Notes under the pieces: generated by a model
What the model was told of the DNA's origin: nothing
Seen by the model: the letters and a program-made list of their open reading frames with translations, nothing else
Databases searched by the model: none
In this document: positions 1-9,097 of the stretch, in pieces
How the letters are laid out: each line of letters begins with the position of its first letter
Numbering within the stretch: the stretch's first letter is position 1
Origin: Pedobacter sp. Leaf194
GTDB lineage: Bacteria > Bacteroidota > Bacteroidia > Sphingobacteriales > Sphingobacteriaceae
Direction of reading: 5' to 3'
DNA: 64,000 nt
Assembly: GCF_001423945.1 (NCBI RefSeq)
Contig: NZ_LMPU01000010.1
Location: 186,001 to 250,000 of the forward strand
Translations under genes and position numbers: made by a program

Positions 1-31
1 ATTTTAAATTATACCGATAAGACTTTAATGG

Positions 32-922
32 TTATCCGTTCAATGCTGCTGCACCACTCACAATCTCCGTTAACTCAGTTGTAATTGCTGCCTGACGAGC
101 TTGGTTATAAGAAAGTTTTAATGCTTTTAATAACTCACCGGCATTTTCAGTTGCCTTGTCCATTGATGTCATACGTGCGCCATGCTCGGATGCGTGTGAA
201 TCAAGTACTGCTTTATACAGCTGAATTTTTATCGACTTTGGAATTAACTGTTCAACGATTTCTTCCTGAGAAGGTTCTAAAATATAATCTACATTTGTAG
301 ATTTCTTGTCAGTGTTAACTTCAGCTTCTTCAGCCTTTGGCAAAGGCAACAATTGCTCCGTTGTAATAAACTGTACAGCGGCATTTCTAAAACGATTGTA
401 AACCACTTCTACTTTATCAAAGTCACCTTTAATAAAACCAGCCATAATAACATCGGTAATTTTAGTTACGTTTTCAAAAGTAAGTGCAGAATATACTTCA
501 TTATTGTTGCCAATAACATTGTATTTACGTTTCTCGTAAAAGTCCTGAGTTTTCTTACCGATAGAAATGATGCTAACGTTACCGTTTTTCAACTGTTCGC
601 TATATTTTTCAGCTATTAAATTGTTAGCCGCTTTAATTACGTTCATGTTAAAAGCACCGGCCAAACCACGGTTTGATGATACTGTTATAATTAAAACCTT
701 ATTAGGTTCACGCTCTTGAATAAAAGGCGATGAAGAACCCTCTAAACTCGCCGAAAGGTTTCCTAAAATCTCTTTCAGTTTAGTTGCATAAGGACGTAAA
801 GCGATAATTGCATTGGTAGCACGTTTCAACTTAGCAGCCGAAACCATTTTCATAGCTTTGGTAATTTGCTGTGTTGATTGTACCGATGCAATCCGGTTTC
901 TTACTTCTTTTAAATTAGCCAT
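32..922 (-). CDS. atpG: ATP synthase F1 gamma subunit
   Basis: Central rotor shaft of the F1 sector, linking the c-ring to the catalytic alpha/beta hexamer on the cytoplasmic side. The 296-residue product has the two diagnostic ends of the family: an N-terminal helix (NLKEVRNRIASVQSTQQITK, residues 3-22, then AMKMVSAAKLKRA) and a C-terminal helix with ARMTSMDKATENAGEL and QAAITTELTEIVSGA. Length is normal. It is the last gene of the minus-strand atp operon, 72 bases after atpA. No terminator is visible in the 31 bases before the window edge. Identity is essentially certain. Confidence 0.97.
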   Translation of the reverse strand: MANLKEVRNRIASVQSTQQITKAMKMVSAAKLKRATNAIIALRPYATKLKEILGNLSASLEGSSSPFIQEREPNKVLIITVSSNRGLAGAFNMNVIKAANNLIAEKYSEQLKNGNVSIISIGKKTQDFYEKRKYNVIGNNNEVYSALTFENVTKITDVIMAGFIKGDFDKVEVVYNRFRNAAVQFITTEQLLPLPKAEEAEVNTDKKSTNVDYILEPSQEEIVEQLIPKSIKIQLYKAVLDSHASEHGARMTSMDKATENAGELLKALKLSYNQARQAAITTELTEIVSGAAALNG

Positions 923-943
923 TCTTTAATAAGTGTAAAGTAA

Positions 944-985
944 AAAGTTAAAAGTGTAAAGTTTGAACTTTCTACTTTTAACTTT
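944..985. repeat. 12-bp inverted repeat in atpA-atpG spacer
   Basis: AAAGTTAAAAGT (944-955) is the exact reverse complement of ACTTTTAACTTT (974-985), with 18 bases between. The spacer is built from AAAGT/ACTTT-type words and resembles the heptad arrays in the atpF-atpH spacer. In the atpA-atpG transcript it could form an AU-rich hairpin. Any effect on RNA stability or subunit stoichiometry is inference. Confidence 0.6.
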
Positions 986-994
986 GAACTCTAT

Positions 995-2569
995 TTAGTA
1001 TTTACTTGAAATCTCTTTTGCCACCGTGTCTAAAACACCAGTAATGGTATCATCAAACTTACCAGCTTTTAATGCTGCTAAAGTTTCAGGATGACGCATT
1101 TCCAGTTGAGTTAAAAATTCTGTTTCAAATTCTTTAACCTTGTTAACCGGAACATTACGCATTAAGTTCTTAGTACCAGCATAAACAATTGCAACTTGTT
1201 TCTCTACAGTAAATGGCGAGAATTGCGCTTGTTTTAGCATTTCAACGTTACGTGCACCTTTATCTAAAACCGATTTCGTTGCAGCATCTAGGTCAGAACC
1301 GAATTTAGAGAAAGCCTCTAACTCGCGGTATTGAGCCTGATCTAACTTTAAAGTACCTGATACTTTTTTCATCGATTTAATTTGAGCGTTACCACCCACA
1401 CGCGATACCGAAATACCTACGTTAATTGCCGGACGAATACCTGAGTTGAACAAGTTCGACTCTAAGAAAATCTGACCATCAGTAATCGAGATTACGTTTG
1501 TTGGAATATAAGCAGAAACGTCTCCCGCTTGTGTTTCAATAATTGGTAAAGCTGTTAATGAACCACCACCTTTAACGATATGTCTAATCGATTCTGGCAA
1601 ATCATTCATGTTTTTCGCGATATCATCATTGGCGTTGATTTTCGCAGCTCTTTCTAACAAACGACTGTGCAAGTAGAAAACATCACCTGGATATGCCTCA
1701 CGGCCCGGTGGACGACGAAGTAATAACGATACCTCACGGTAAGCAACAGCTTGTTTAGATAAATCATCATAAACAATCAAAGCTGGTCTACCCGTATCAC
1801 GGAAAAACTCACCAATTGCAGCACCGGCAAACGGAGCGTAAAACTGCATTGGAGCAGGGTCAGCAGCCGAAGCAGCAACAACAACTGTATATGGTAAAGC
1901 GCCGTTTTCTTCAAGTGTACGTACAATGTTTGCAACGGTAGAGTTTTTCTGACCGATAGCTACATAAATACAGAACACAGGCTGGCCTGCTTCATAAAAT
2001 TCTTTCTGGTTAATAATGGTATCGATACAAACAGCAGTTTTACCAATCTGACGGTCGCCAATAACCAACTCACGCTGACCACGACCGATTGGAATCATTG
2101 CATCAATTGCTTTAATACCAGTTTGTAAAGGCTCATTTACCGGCTGACGATAAATTACACCTGGTGCTTTACGCTCTAAAGGCATTTCGTAAGTTTCACC
2201 AAGAATCGGACCTTTACCATCCAAAGGCTCTCCTAAAGTGTTAACCACGCGGCCAAGCATACCTTCACCAACTTTAATAGAGGCAATTTTTTTGGTACGT
2301 TTAATTGTATCACCTTCTTTAATCTCGTCAAAAGCACCCAAAAGTACCACACCAACGTTATCTTCTTCAAGGTTTAATACAATTCCTTGCAGGCCGTTTG
2401 CAAATTCAACCAATTCTCCCGATTGAACTTTAGTTAAACCGTAAACGCGGGCAATACCGTCGCCCACTTGCAATACGGTACCAACTTCTTCCAGTTCGGT
2501 TTCTGATTTGAAGCCCGCCAATTGCTGTCTAATAATTGCCGATACTTCGTCTGGTCTTACCTCTACCAT
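995..2569 (-). CDS. atpA: ATP synthase F1 alpha subunit
   Basis: Non-catalytic nucleotide-binding subunit of the F1 hexamer. The 524-residue protein has the beta-barrel N-terminus ([16 protein letters not shown], residues 30-45), the P-loop GDRQIGKT at 171-178, and the typical VYDDLSKQA and [20 protein letters not shown] segments. It starts at ATG 2569, just after a 213-base spacer that separates it from atpH, unusually long for this operon. That spacer holds a TATTTTTG box on the same strand, so atpA-atpG may have an additional promoter. Identity is certain. Confidence 0.98.
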   Translation of the reverse strand: MVEVRPDEVSAIIRQQLAGFKSETELEEVGTVLQVGDGIARVYGLTKVQSGELVEFANGLQGIVLNLEEDNVGVVLLGAFDEIKEGDTIKRTKKIASIKVGEGMLGRVVNTLGEPLDGKGPILGETYEMPLERKAPGVIYRQPVNEPLQTGIKAIDAMIPIGRGQRELVIGDRQIGKTAVCIDTIINQKEFYEAGQPVFCIYVAIGQKNSTVANIVRTLEENGALPYTVVVAASAADPAPMQFYAPFAGAAIGEFFRDTGRPALIVYDDLSKQAVAYREVSLLLRRPPGREAYPGDVFYLHSRLLERAAKINANDDIAKNMNDLPESIRHIVKGGGSLTALPIIETQAGDVSAYIPTNVISITDGQIFLESNLFNSGIRPAINVGISVSRVGGNAQIKSMKKVSGTLKLDQAQYRELEAFSKFGSDLDAATKSVLDKGARNVEMLKQAQFSPFTVEKQVAIVYAGTKNLMRNVPVNKVKEFETEFLTQLEMRHPETLAALKAGKFDDTITGVLDTVAKEISSKY

Positions 2570-2671
2570 AGTTTTAATTATATCTTTTTGTAAATGTAAA
2601 TCTTGTAGTTCTTTTGTTATTTTGGTCCCGCTTTTTGCTTAATTTTTGTCCGTCCATTATACTCAGGATGA

Positions 2672-2679
2672 CAAAAATA
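2672..2679 (-). promoter_or_regulatory. Candidate internal promoter box upstream of atpA
   Basis: The minus strand reads TATTTTTG, an exact match to the Bacteroidota -7 consensus TAnnTTTG, about 100 bases upstream of the atpA start inside the long atpH-atpA spacer. I do not see a well-placed -33 TTG, so this is only a candidate. Confidence 0.3.
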
Positions 2680-2782
2680 CCGCTGTCAATCGGGTTTATA
2701 TGTTATTGTGCTGTAGCTCTTCTGTTATTTCAGTATCCCTCAAAGTTCAAAAACCTTTCTTGATACCAACTATTTTATGCTC

Positions 2783-3322
2783 CTAAGCCGCAAATTCTTT
2801 TTTCAGTTTACTTAAGCTACTGGCAATACTTGCATCAAATTGCTTATCTCCAACCTTAAGTATAAATCCGCCAATCAAATTCGCATTAACTTTTTCGTTT
2901 AACACAACCTGATTTGCACCTAATTCTTTTTTCACAATGGAAACAATTTCGTCTTTAGCTGAAGCACTTAACGGAGTTGCTGTTGTAACATCAGCAGTAA
3001 CGATACCCTTAAGCACATTATATTGATGTATGAATTGTTTAGCCGTAGCAAATAACACAACCGAACGGCCTTTATTAACGACAGTTTTGAAGAATGTTAG
3101 GGTTAACTTTCCTACTTTATCACCAAAAATGCCATTCAAAATGCCAGCTTTTTTATCAAGTGGCATAATCGGATTTTTCAGTATAGCCTCAAGTTCCGGG
3201 GTCGCATCAACCACTTTTTTAAATAATACCATATCATTGTAAGCAGCCTCCAAAGTATTACCTTCAATGGCTAAGTCTAATAATGATTTGGCGTATCTGC
3301 CTGCAACTTTAATTTCTGACAT
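2783..3322 (-). CDS. atpH: ATP synthase F1 delta subunit
   Basis: Peripheral-stalk cap (OSCP family) joining the F1 head to subunit b. The 179-residue product opens with the family signature VAGRYAKSLLDLAI (residues 6-19) and ends with NANLIGGFILKVGDKQFDASIASSLSKLKKEF, here split as NANLIGGFILKVGD and SIASSLSKLKKEF. It lies between atpF and atpA in the standard order b-delta-alpha. It is flanked by unusual spacers: heptad repeats toward atpF and a 213-base gap toward atpA. Confidence 0.95.
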   Translation of the reverse strand: MSEIKVAGRYAKSLLDLAIEGNTLEAAYNDMVLFKKVVDATPELEAILKNPIMPLDKKAGILNGIFGDKVGKLTLTFFKTVVNKGRSVVLFATAKQFIHQYNVLKGIVTADVTTATPLSASAKDEIVSIVKKELGANQVVLNEKVNANLIGGFILKVGDKQFDASIASSLSKLKKEFAA

Positions 3323-3330
3323 ATATTTGA

Positions 3331-3413
3331 GTTGAAAGTTGAAAGTTTAATGTTGAAAGTCTAAATCCGAGATTGAAACTTTGAACTTTGAACTTTGTAC
3401 TTTGTACTTTGAA
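3331..3413. repeat. Two heptad tandem arrays in the atpF-atpH spacer
   Basis: Four imperfect heptads (GTTGAAA, GTTGAAA, GTTTAAT, GTTGAAA) occupy 3331-3358. Five heptads (CTTTGAA, CTTTGAA, CTTTGTA, CTTTGTA, CTTTGAA) occupy 3379-3413, beginning two bases beyond the atpF stop. The arrays are roughly reverse-complementary (AACTTTCAAC against AACTTTGAAC), so the transcript could fold back on itself. The seven-base period is seen directly; a function is not. Confidence 0.75.
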
Positions 3414-3415
3414 AC

Positions 3416-3910
3416 TTAATTTAATTCAACGTCTTTTAACAAGTTAGCAACTAAAGCTTCTTGTTTAGTTTTATCATCTAGCTGCGTACGTAAAACACGT
3501 TCAGCAATTTCTAATGATAAAGTAGAAACCTGGTCTTTAACCTCAGCTAGCGCCGCTTTCTTTTGGTTTTCGATTTCGATTTTAGCTTTCTCAATTAATT
3601 TAGCACCTTCTACCTGAGCTTGTTTTTTAGCTTCGTTTAAGATACCGTCTTTTAAGGTTTTAGCTTCCTTTAAAATTTCATCGCGTTCAGCACGGGCTTG
3701 TTGCATCAAATCTTGATTCTGACTTGTTAAACGAGCCATTTCTTGTTTTGCCAATTCAGCCTTGTTTAGCGCCTCATCAATACTTTGCTCACGTTCGTGA
3801 ATAGCACCTAAAATAGGTTTCCATGCAAACTTTCTAAGTAAAATCAATAAGCAAATAAACGCTAATGATGTCCAAAAAACCAATCCTATGCTTGGGGTTA
3901 CTAAATCCAT
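3416..3910 (-). CDS. atpF: ATP synthase F0 b subunit
   Basis: Peripheral-stalk subunit anchoring F1 to the membrane. The 164-residue protein has one N-terminal membrane helix (about residues 8-25, GLVFWTSLAFICLLILL) followed by a long charged, heptad-rich coiled coil with IHEREQSIDEALNKAELAK and many EA/AK/AE pairs, the usual b-subunit build. Size matches the family. It sits between atpE and atpH as expected. Confidence 0.95.
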   Translation of the reverse strand: MDLVTPSIGLVFWTSLAFICLLILLRKFAWKPILGAIHEREQSIDEALNKAELAKQEMARLTSQNQDLMQQARAERDEILKEAKTLKDGILNEAKKQAQVEGAKLIEKAKIEIENQKKAALAEVKDQVSTLSLEIAERVLRTQLDDKTKQEALVANLLKDVELN

Positions 3911-4001
3911 TTTATCTAATTTTTTTAATCTTAATCTTGTTAATTAAGATAGAGTAAATAACCAATCGTTAGATACTCTATCTAATTTTTTCCAGTTTGA
4001 A

Positions 4002-5382
<1,381 letters not shown>

Positions 5383-5396
5383 TTATTGGCAGATTT

Positions 5397-5840
5397 TTAC
5401 TTTAAATTTTGGTGGCGCAAGTTACGCAACAAACAGTATATTTCAAAGGCAGAAAACAATAAATATAAAGAAAAAAAATTTACGAGAAACACAACACCTA
5501 ATCCCTTCTCTTTTATACTGTAAATCAACACAAAAGCCATACAAAAAATCATCTTCACAGCAATCGATCCCATAATGGCCATAATTCCTACTTCCGGGTC
5601 TTTTTTTATTCCAATATCGACAAGCAAATAAGCTATAAAAGTGATGCCTGCTAAGAAGCCAAACAGAAGCCAAAAGTTTTTAACGAAAAGCTCCGTGCCA
5701 GGAAAAATCGTCGGCAGAATCGCAATAATGCCTATTAAAACCCCAACAAATATTAAATAGAAACTGGTAAATTTGGCTAGATTCAACGGAATAACGTTTG
5801 CAAATAAAAACTCCCGCAAAGATAAGGTTTTTAGTATCAA
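5397..5840 (-). CDS. Small four-helix membrane protein in the atp operon
   Basis: The 147-residue product has four hydrophobic stretches (about 24-43, 52-75, 86-107, 113-136) and a basic C-terminal tail. It occupies the place where atpI/uncI-type assembly factors are found, between the AtpZ-like gene and atpB. I recognise no conserved motif, so a role in F0 assembly or magnesium/calcium handling is only suggested by position. The gene is 14 bases from atpB and is probably cotranscribed. Confidence 0.75.
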   Translation of the reverse strand: MILKTLSLREFLFANVIPLNLAKFTSFYLIFVGVLIGIIAILPTIFPGTELFVKNFWLLFGFLAGITFIAYLLVDIGIKKDPEVGIMAIMGSIAVKMIFCMAFVLIYSIKEKGLGVVFLVNFFSLYLLFSAFEIYCLLRNLRHQNLK

Positions 5841-5989
5841 CTAAGTAGTGACAAAATAATTATTGTTAGATTGCTGAAGCAGTTAAACCCGTTAATTGGT
5901 TAGCTGAGGTAAATATCCTAATGCTGAATTCACTTAATTAACTGTTTGCCCCATCTTTTTAAACAGGCTAGCAATATAACCTTTAGCAA

Positions 5990-6211
5990 TTATTTAGTTG
6001 CCTGCCTAATTGCCTGGTATAGGGCAATTCCAACACCAACCAGCGCAAAAACTGCGGTAATAATGTTGGTTTTGCTGTGCCGGTGTTCGTCTATTTTGTA
6101 ACCGATAAAAGTGAACAGCCCGATAGTCGCTATCATTTGGAAGCCTATTGCAGAATATTTCGCAGCGGCATTAACCTTTTTTTTGCTGTCTTCGAGGTTT
6201 GGCTTTTCCAT
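5990..6211 (-). CDS. atpZ: AtpZ/AtpI-family small membrane protein
   Basis: First gene of the atp operon. It encodes a short protein with a charged N-terminus (KKKVNAAAKYS) and two membrane helices (FQMIATIGLFTFIGYKID and NIITAVFALVGVGIALYQAI), the layout of the AtpZ/AtpI accessory family (formerly DUF3149-like or 'F0F1-ATPase subunit'). I chose the ATG at 6211 (MEKPNLED, 73 residues). An in-frame ATG at 6223 would add four residues, and neither start has a clear Shine-Dalgarno. The symbol is by family resemblance. Confidence 0.8.
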   Translation of the reverse strand: MEKPNLEDSKKKVNAAAKYSAIGFQMIATIGLFTFIGYKIDEHRHSKTNIITAVFALVGVGIALYQAIRQATK

Positions 6212-6318
6212 TTTATAATACAATAATTAAGTTAACTTTGGATAATTAAATTTTTGCCAGGTAAAATATTTTTACCTATATTTTGTTTATTGTATATAAC
6301 TAACGCGATTTTTTATAA

Positions 6319-9096
6319 TTGAAAAAATACACCGACAAAACCCTATCTCCCTTCATTTTACTTTTCAGTGCATTCTTTATTTACGGCTGTGTAGCCAATA
6401 AAGATACTGCCGTAGACCGAAAGATGCAAAACTTAACGGCCCGGTATAACTATATCTATAACTCAAATGTTTTATTAACAGAATACAATGAAGGTTTGTT
6501 GCAAACCTATGCTGATAATTACGAAAAAATATTGCCGGTTTATTTAGACCCCGAACCGCAAATCACTTTGACCCTAACACCTTCTGTAGCCAACAAGCCG
6601 TTAGACGATGTTATTTTTAAAGGTCAGGCGATTATTAACGAAAAAAGCTTTAGCAATTATATCGATGATGCATATATGCTTTTGGGTAAGGCCAATTATT
6701 TGAAAGGGAATTATTTTATCGCTTCTGAATACTTTGATTACACCGCTAAAACCTATAAAAACAATTTAAAAACTTTCATCATGGCGATGAACTGGAAAGC
6801 GAGAAGCCAGATGGAGTTGAACAATATGGTTTATGCAGATAAGATTCTTGACACCATGCTACGTGCTCAGGATGAATTGAAGAGAGATTTGCCTGAGCCC
6901 CTGGCTACAACTGCGCAGATGCGTATTTATCAGAAACGAAACAAGGAAGCGATTTTATTATTGGAAACCGCCATAAGAACAGCTGATGAAAAGCAATTAA
7001 GAATTCGCTGGCAATATATTCTTGCACAGCTACAGGAGAAGGAAAACGACCTTCAAAATGCCTTTATTAATTATACCAAGGTTGAAAACAGTAATGCGCC
7101 TTTTGAGATGTATTTCCATGCAAATCTGCAGCGAATTAAACTGCGGGCCTTAATTAGTGGCTACAAAATAAATGAAGATAAGGCATTGCTAGCATTGCTT
7201 AAAGATGACAAAAATTTCGATTATACTGACCAGATTTATTATCAGGTTGGCGAATTATTCGCAAAAGAAAATAACTTTTCAAAAGCGGAAGACGCCTACA
7301 TAAAATCAGTTAAAAACAGCACGAGAAATCAAAATCAAAAAGCCTTATCTTATTTAAAAATTGCTGATTTGAATTTCAGTGAATTTAAAAACTACATCAA
7401 GGCAAAAAGGTACTACGACAGCACAGTTTTAATTCTCCCAAAAAATTTCCCGGATTACGATAACATTGTAAAAAAAGCCGAAAACCTCCAGTATCTGTCA
7501 TATCGATACACCTTAATTTCGAAGGAAGACACTTTGCAGGCAATTGCAAAACTGCCCGAGAGCGAAAGAGCAGCAAAAATTAAAGATTATTTAAGGCCGA
7601 AAGTTGAAGTGTCTACCGTTGTAAATAATAATGCGCAAGCGCTGAACAGTTCCTCATTCCCGGGTGAAAATGTGACCGTTTCTGCAAGCAGTGTTGGCAG
7701 CGGCAATACATTTTACTTTAATAACAATGCTGCAATCAGTAACGGCTTCGCCGATTTCAAAAAGCGTTGGGGAAACCGGCAACTCGAAGATAACTGGCGC
7801 CAGAGTGTGCGTTCATCCGCCCAGGAAACAAGCCAGATTTTGGCGGGTGGAAATGTTGCAAACGGAATTACGCCTTTAAACACCGGTACGGCCTCAACGG
7901 AAGCAGACCAAACATCGTTAGAAAAACAATTTGCTGATGCACTTCCATTAACCCCTGCTTTGGTTGCCACATCAAACCAAAAAATAATCGATGCTTATTT
8001 CGAAATTGCAAGCTTCTATCAGCAGGAGCTTAACGATAAAGCTGAAGCAAATAAGGTTTACCTCGAATTGTTAAAAAGGTTTCCTGATAACAACCATCTT
8101 GCTGCAATTTATTACAGTCTTTATCTGAATTATAAAGGCAACGAAGAAGGCAAATCGAACGAATATCGCCAGGCGGTTTTAACAAAGTTTCCTGAATCTA
8201 ACTTCGCAAAAACGATCTTAGACCCATCTTATTCTGTAAAACAAGATGCGCTCGAAAATGCAATTAACCAAGGTTACAATAATGCATTTGATGCATACGC
8301 TCAAAAAAATTATCCGGGAGTAATTAAACAAGCTTCAGATAATATAACTGCTTACCCAAACAGTGGCTTGGCACCTCAATATGCTTATTTAAAAGCGATT
8401 TCCGTTGGCAGAACTGCAAAAGTTGATGCACTTTTAACGGAATTTAATTCGATTACAGCAAATTATCCAAATGATTTAATCATCACACCGTTGGTGAGAG
8501 ACCATCTAAAGTACATCGAGGCAAACATGGAAGAATTTAAACGTCGTCCTGTTGCTTTAATAGATTTTGATGCAAAAGAACCGAGATTTGTAAGCCAGGC
8601 CGCACCTGCTAATGCGAAACCAAAGCCTATCGAAAACATGAATGCCGCAGTTACGCCAGAGCTTACGCCAAAAACTACCGAAAAACCAACAGCAAAACCA
8701 GTTGACGCCAATACAGATTTAGCTAAGCCAGCTAGCATATTTAGCACGGCAACATCAAATACTTACTATTATGTGATAGATGTTGCAGATGCTTCCTTAA
8801 CTTTGAGCTCTTCGAGATTTGGGATTGGGCAGTTTAACCGCGGTAACTATCCTGATAATGATTTGGCCCATAAATTGGTAGAGTTAGATGATGACCAACT
8901 AATTTATGTAACCAGTTTTGTGGATTTGGAAGATGCAAAAATTTATGAAGAGAGCATTAAAAGTTCCTTGAAAAACATAATGAAGGTGCCAGCCAATAAA
9001 TACAAGAGTTTCATCATCAGTAAAGAGAATTTCGAAAAACTAACAGATAGAAATCGTGTTAACGATTATCTGGAGTTTTACAAAAACAATTATTAA
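6319..9096 (+). CDS. sprE: SprE/PorW-like type IX secretion TPR lipoprotein
   Basis: A 925-residue periplasm-facing lipoprotein with a signal helix and lipobox ending at Cys24 (FIYGC), followed by long tetratricopeptide-like helical repeats. The motif QNLTARYNYIYNSN, a central Asn-rich linker (about 435-540) and a C-terminal domain with YYYVIDVADA match SprE (Flavobacterium) and PorW (Porphyromonas). These proteins connect the type IX secretion translocon with the PorK/N (GldK/N) ring. The start is a TTG directly preceded in frame by TAA, and the next in-frame Met lies after the lipobox, so TTG is required. One base separates its stop from the next gene. Confidence 0.88.
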   Translation: MKKYTDKTLSPFILLFSAFFIYGCVANKDTAVDRKMQNLTARYNYIYNSNVLLTEYNEGLLQTYADNYEKILPVYLDPEPQITLTLTPSVANKPLDDVIFKGQAIINEKSFSNYIDDAYMLLGKANYLKGNYFIASEYFDYTAKTYKNNLKTFIMAMNWKARSQMELNNMVYADKILDTMLRAQDELKRDLPEPLATTAQMRIYQKRNKEAILLLETAIRTADEKQLRIRWQYILAQLQEKENDLQNAFINYTKVENSNAPFEMYFHANLQRIKLRALISGYKINEDKALLALLKDDKNFDYTDQIYYQVGELFAKENNFSKAEDAYIKSVKNSTRNQNQKALSYLKIADLNFSEFKNYIKAKRYYDSTVLILPKNFPDYDNIVKKAENLQYLSYRYTLISKEDTLQAIAKLPESERAAKIKDYLRPKVEVSTVVNNNAQALNSSSFPGENVTVSASSVGSGNTFYFNNNAAISNGFADFKKRWGNRQLEDNWRQSVRSSAQETSQILAGGNVANGITPLNTGTASTEADQTSLEKQFADALPLTPALVATSNQKIIDAYFEIASFYQQELNDKAEANKVYLELLKRFPDNNHLAAIYYSLYLNYKGNEEGKSNEYRQAVLTKFPESNFAKTILDPSYSVKQDALENAINQGYNNAFDAYAQKNYPGVIKQASDNITAYPNSGLAPQYAYLKAISVGRTAKVDALLTEFNSITANYPNDLIITPLVRDHLKYIEANMEEFKRRPVALIDFDAKEPRFVSQAAPANAKPKPIENMNAAVTPELTPKTTEKPTAKPVDANTDLAKPASIFSTATSNTYYYVIDVADASLTLSSSRFGIGQFNRGNYPDNDLAHKLVELDDDQLIYVTSFVDLEDAKIYEESIKSSLKNIMKVPANKYKSFIISKENFEKLTDRNRVNDYLEFYKNNY

Positions 9097-9097
9097 A

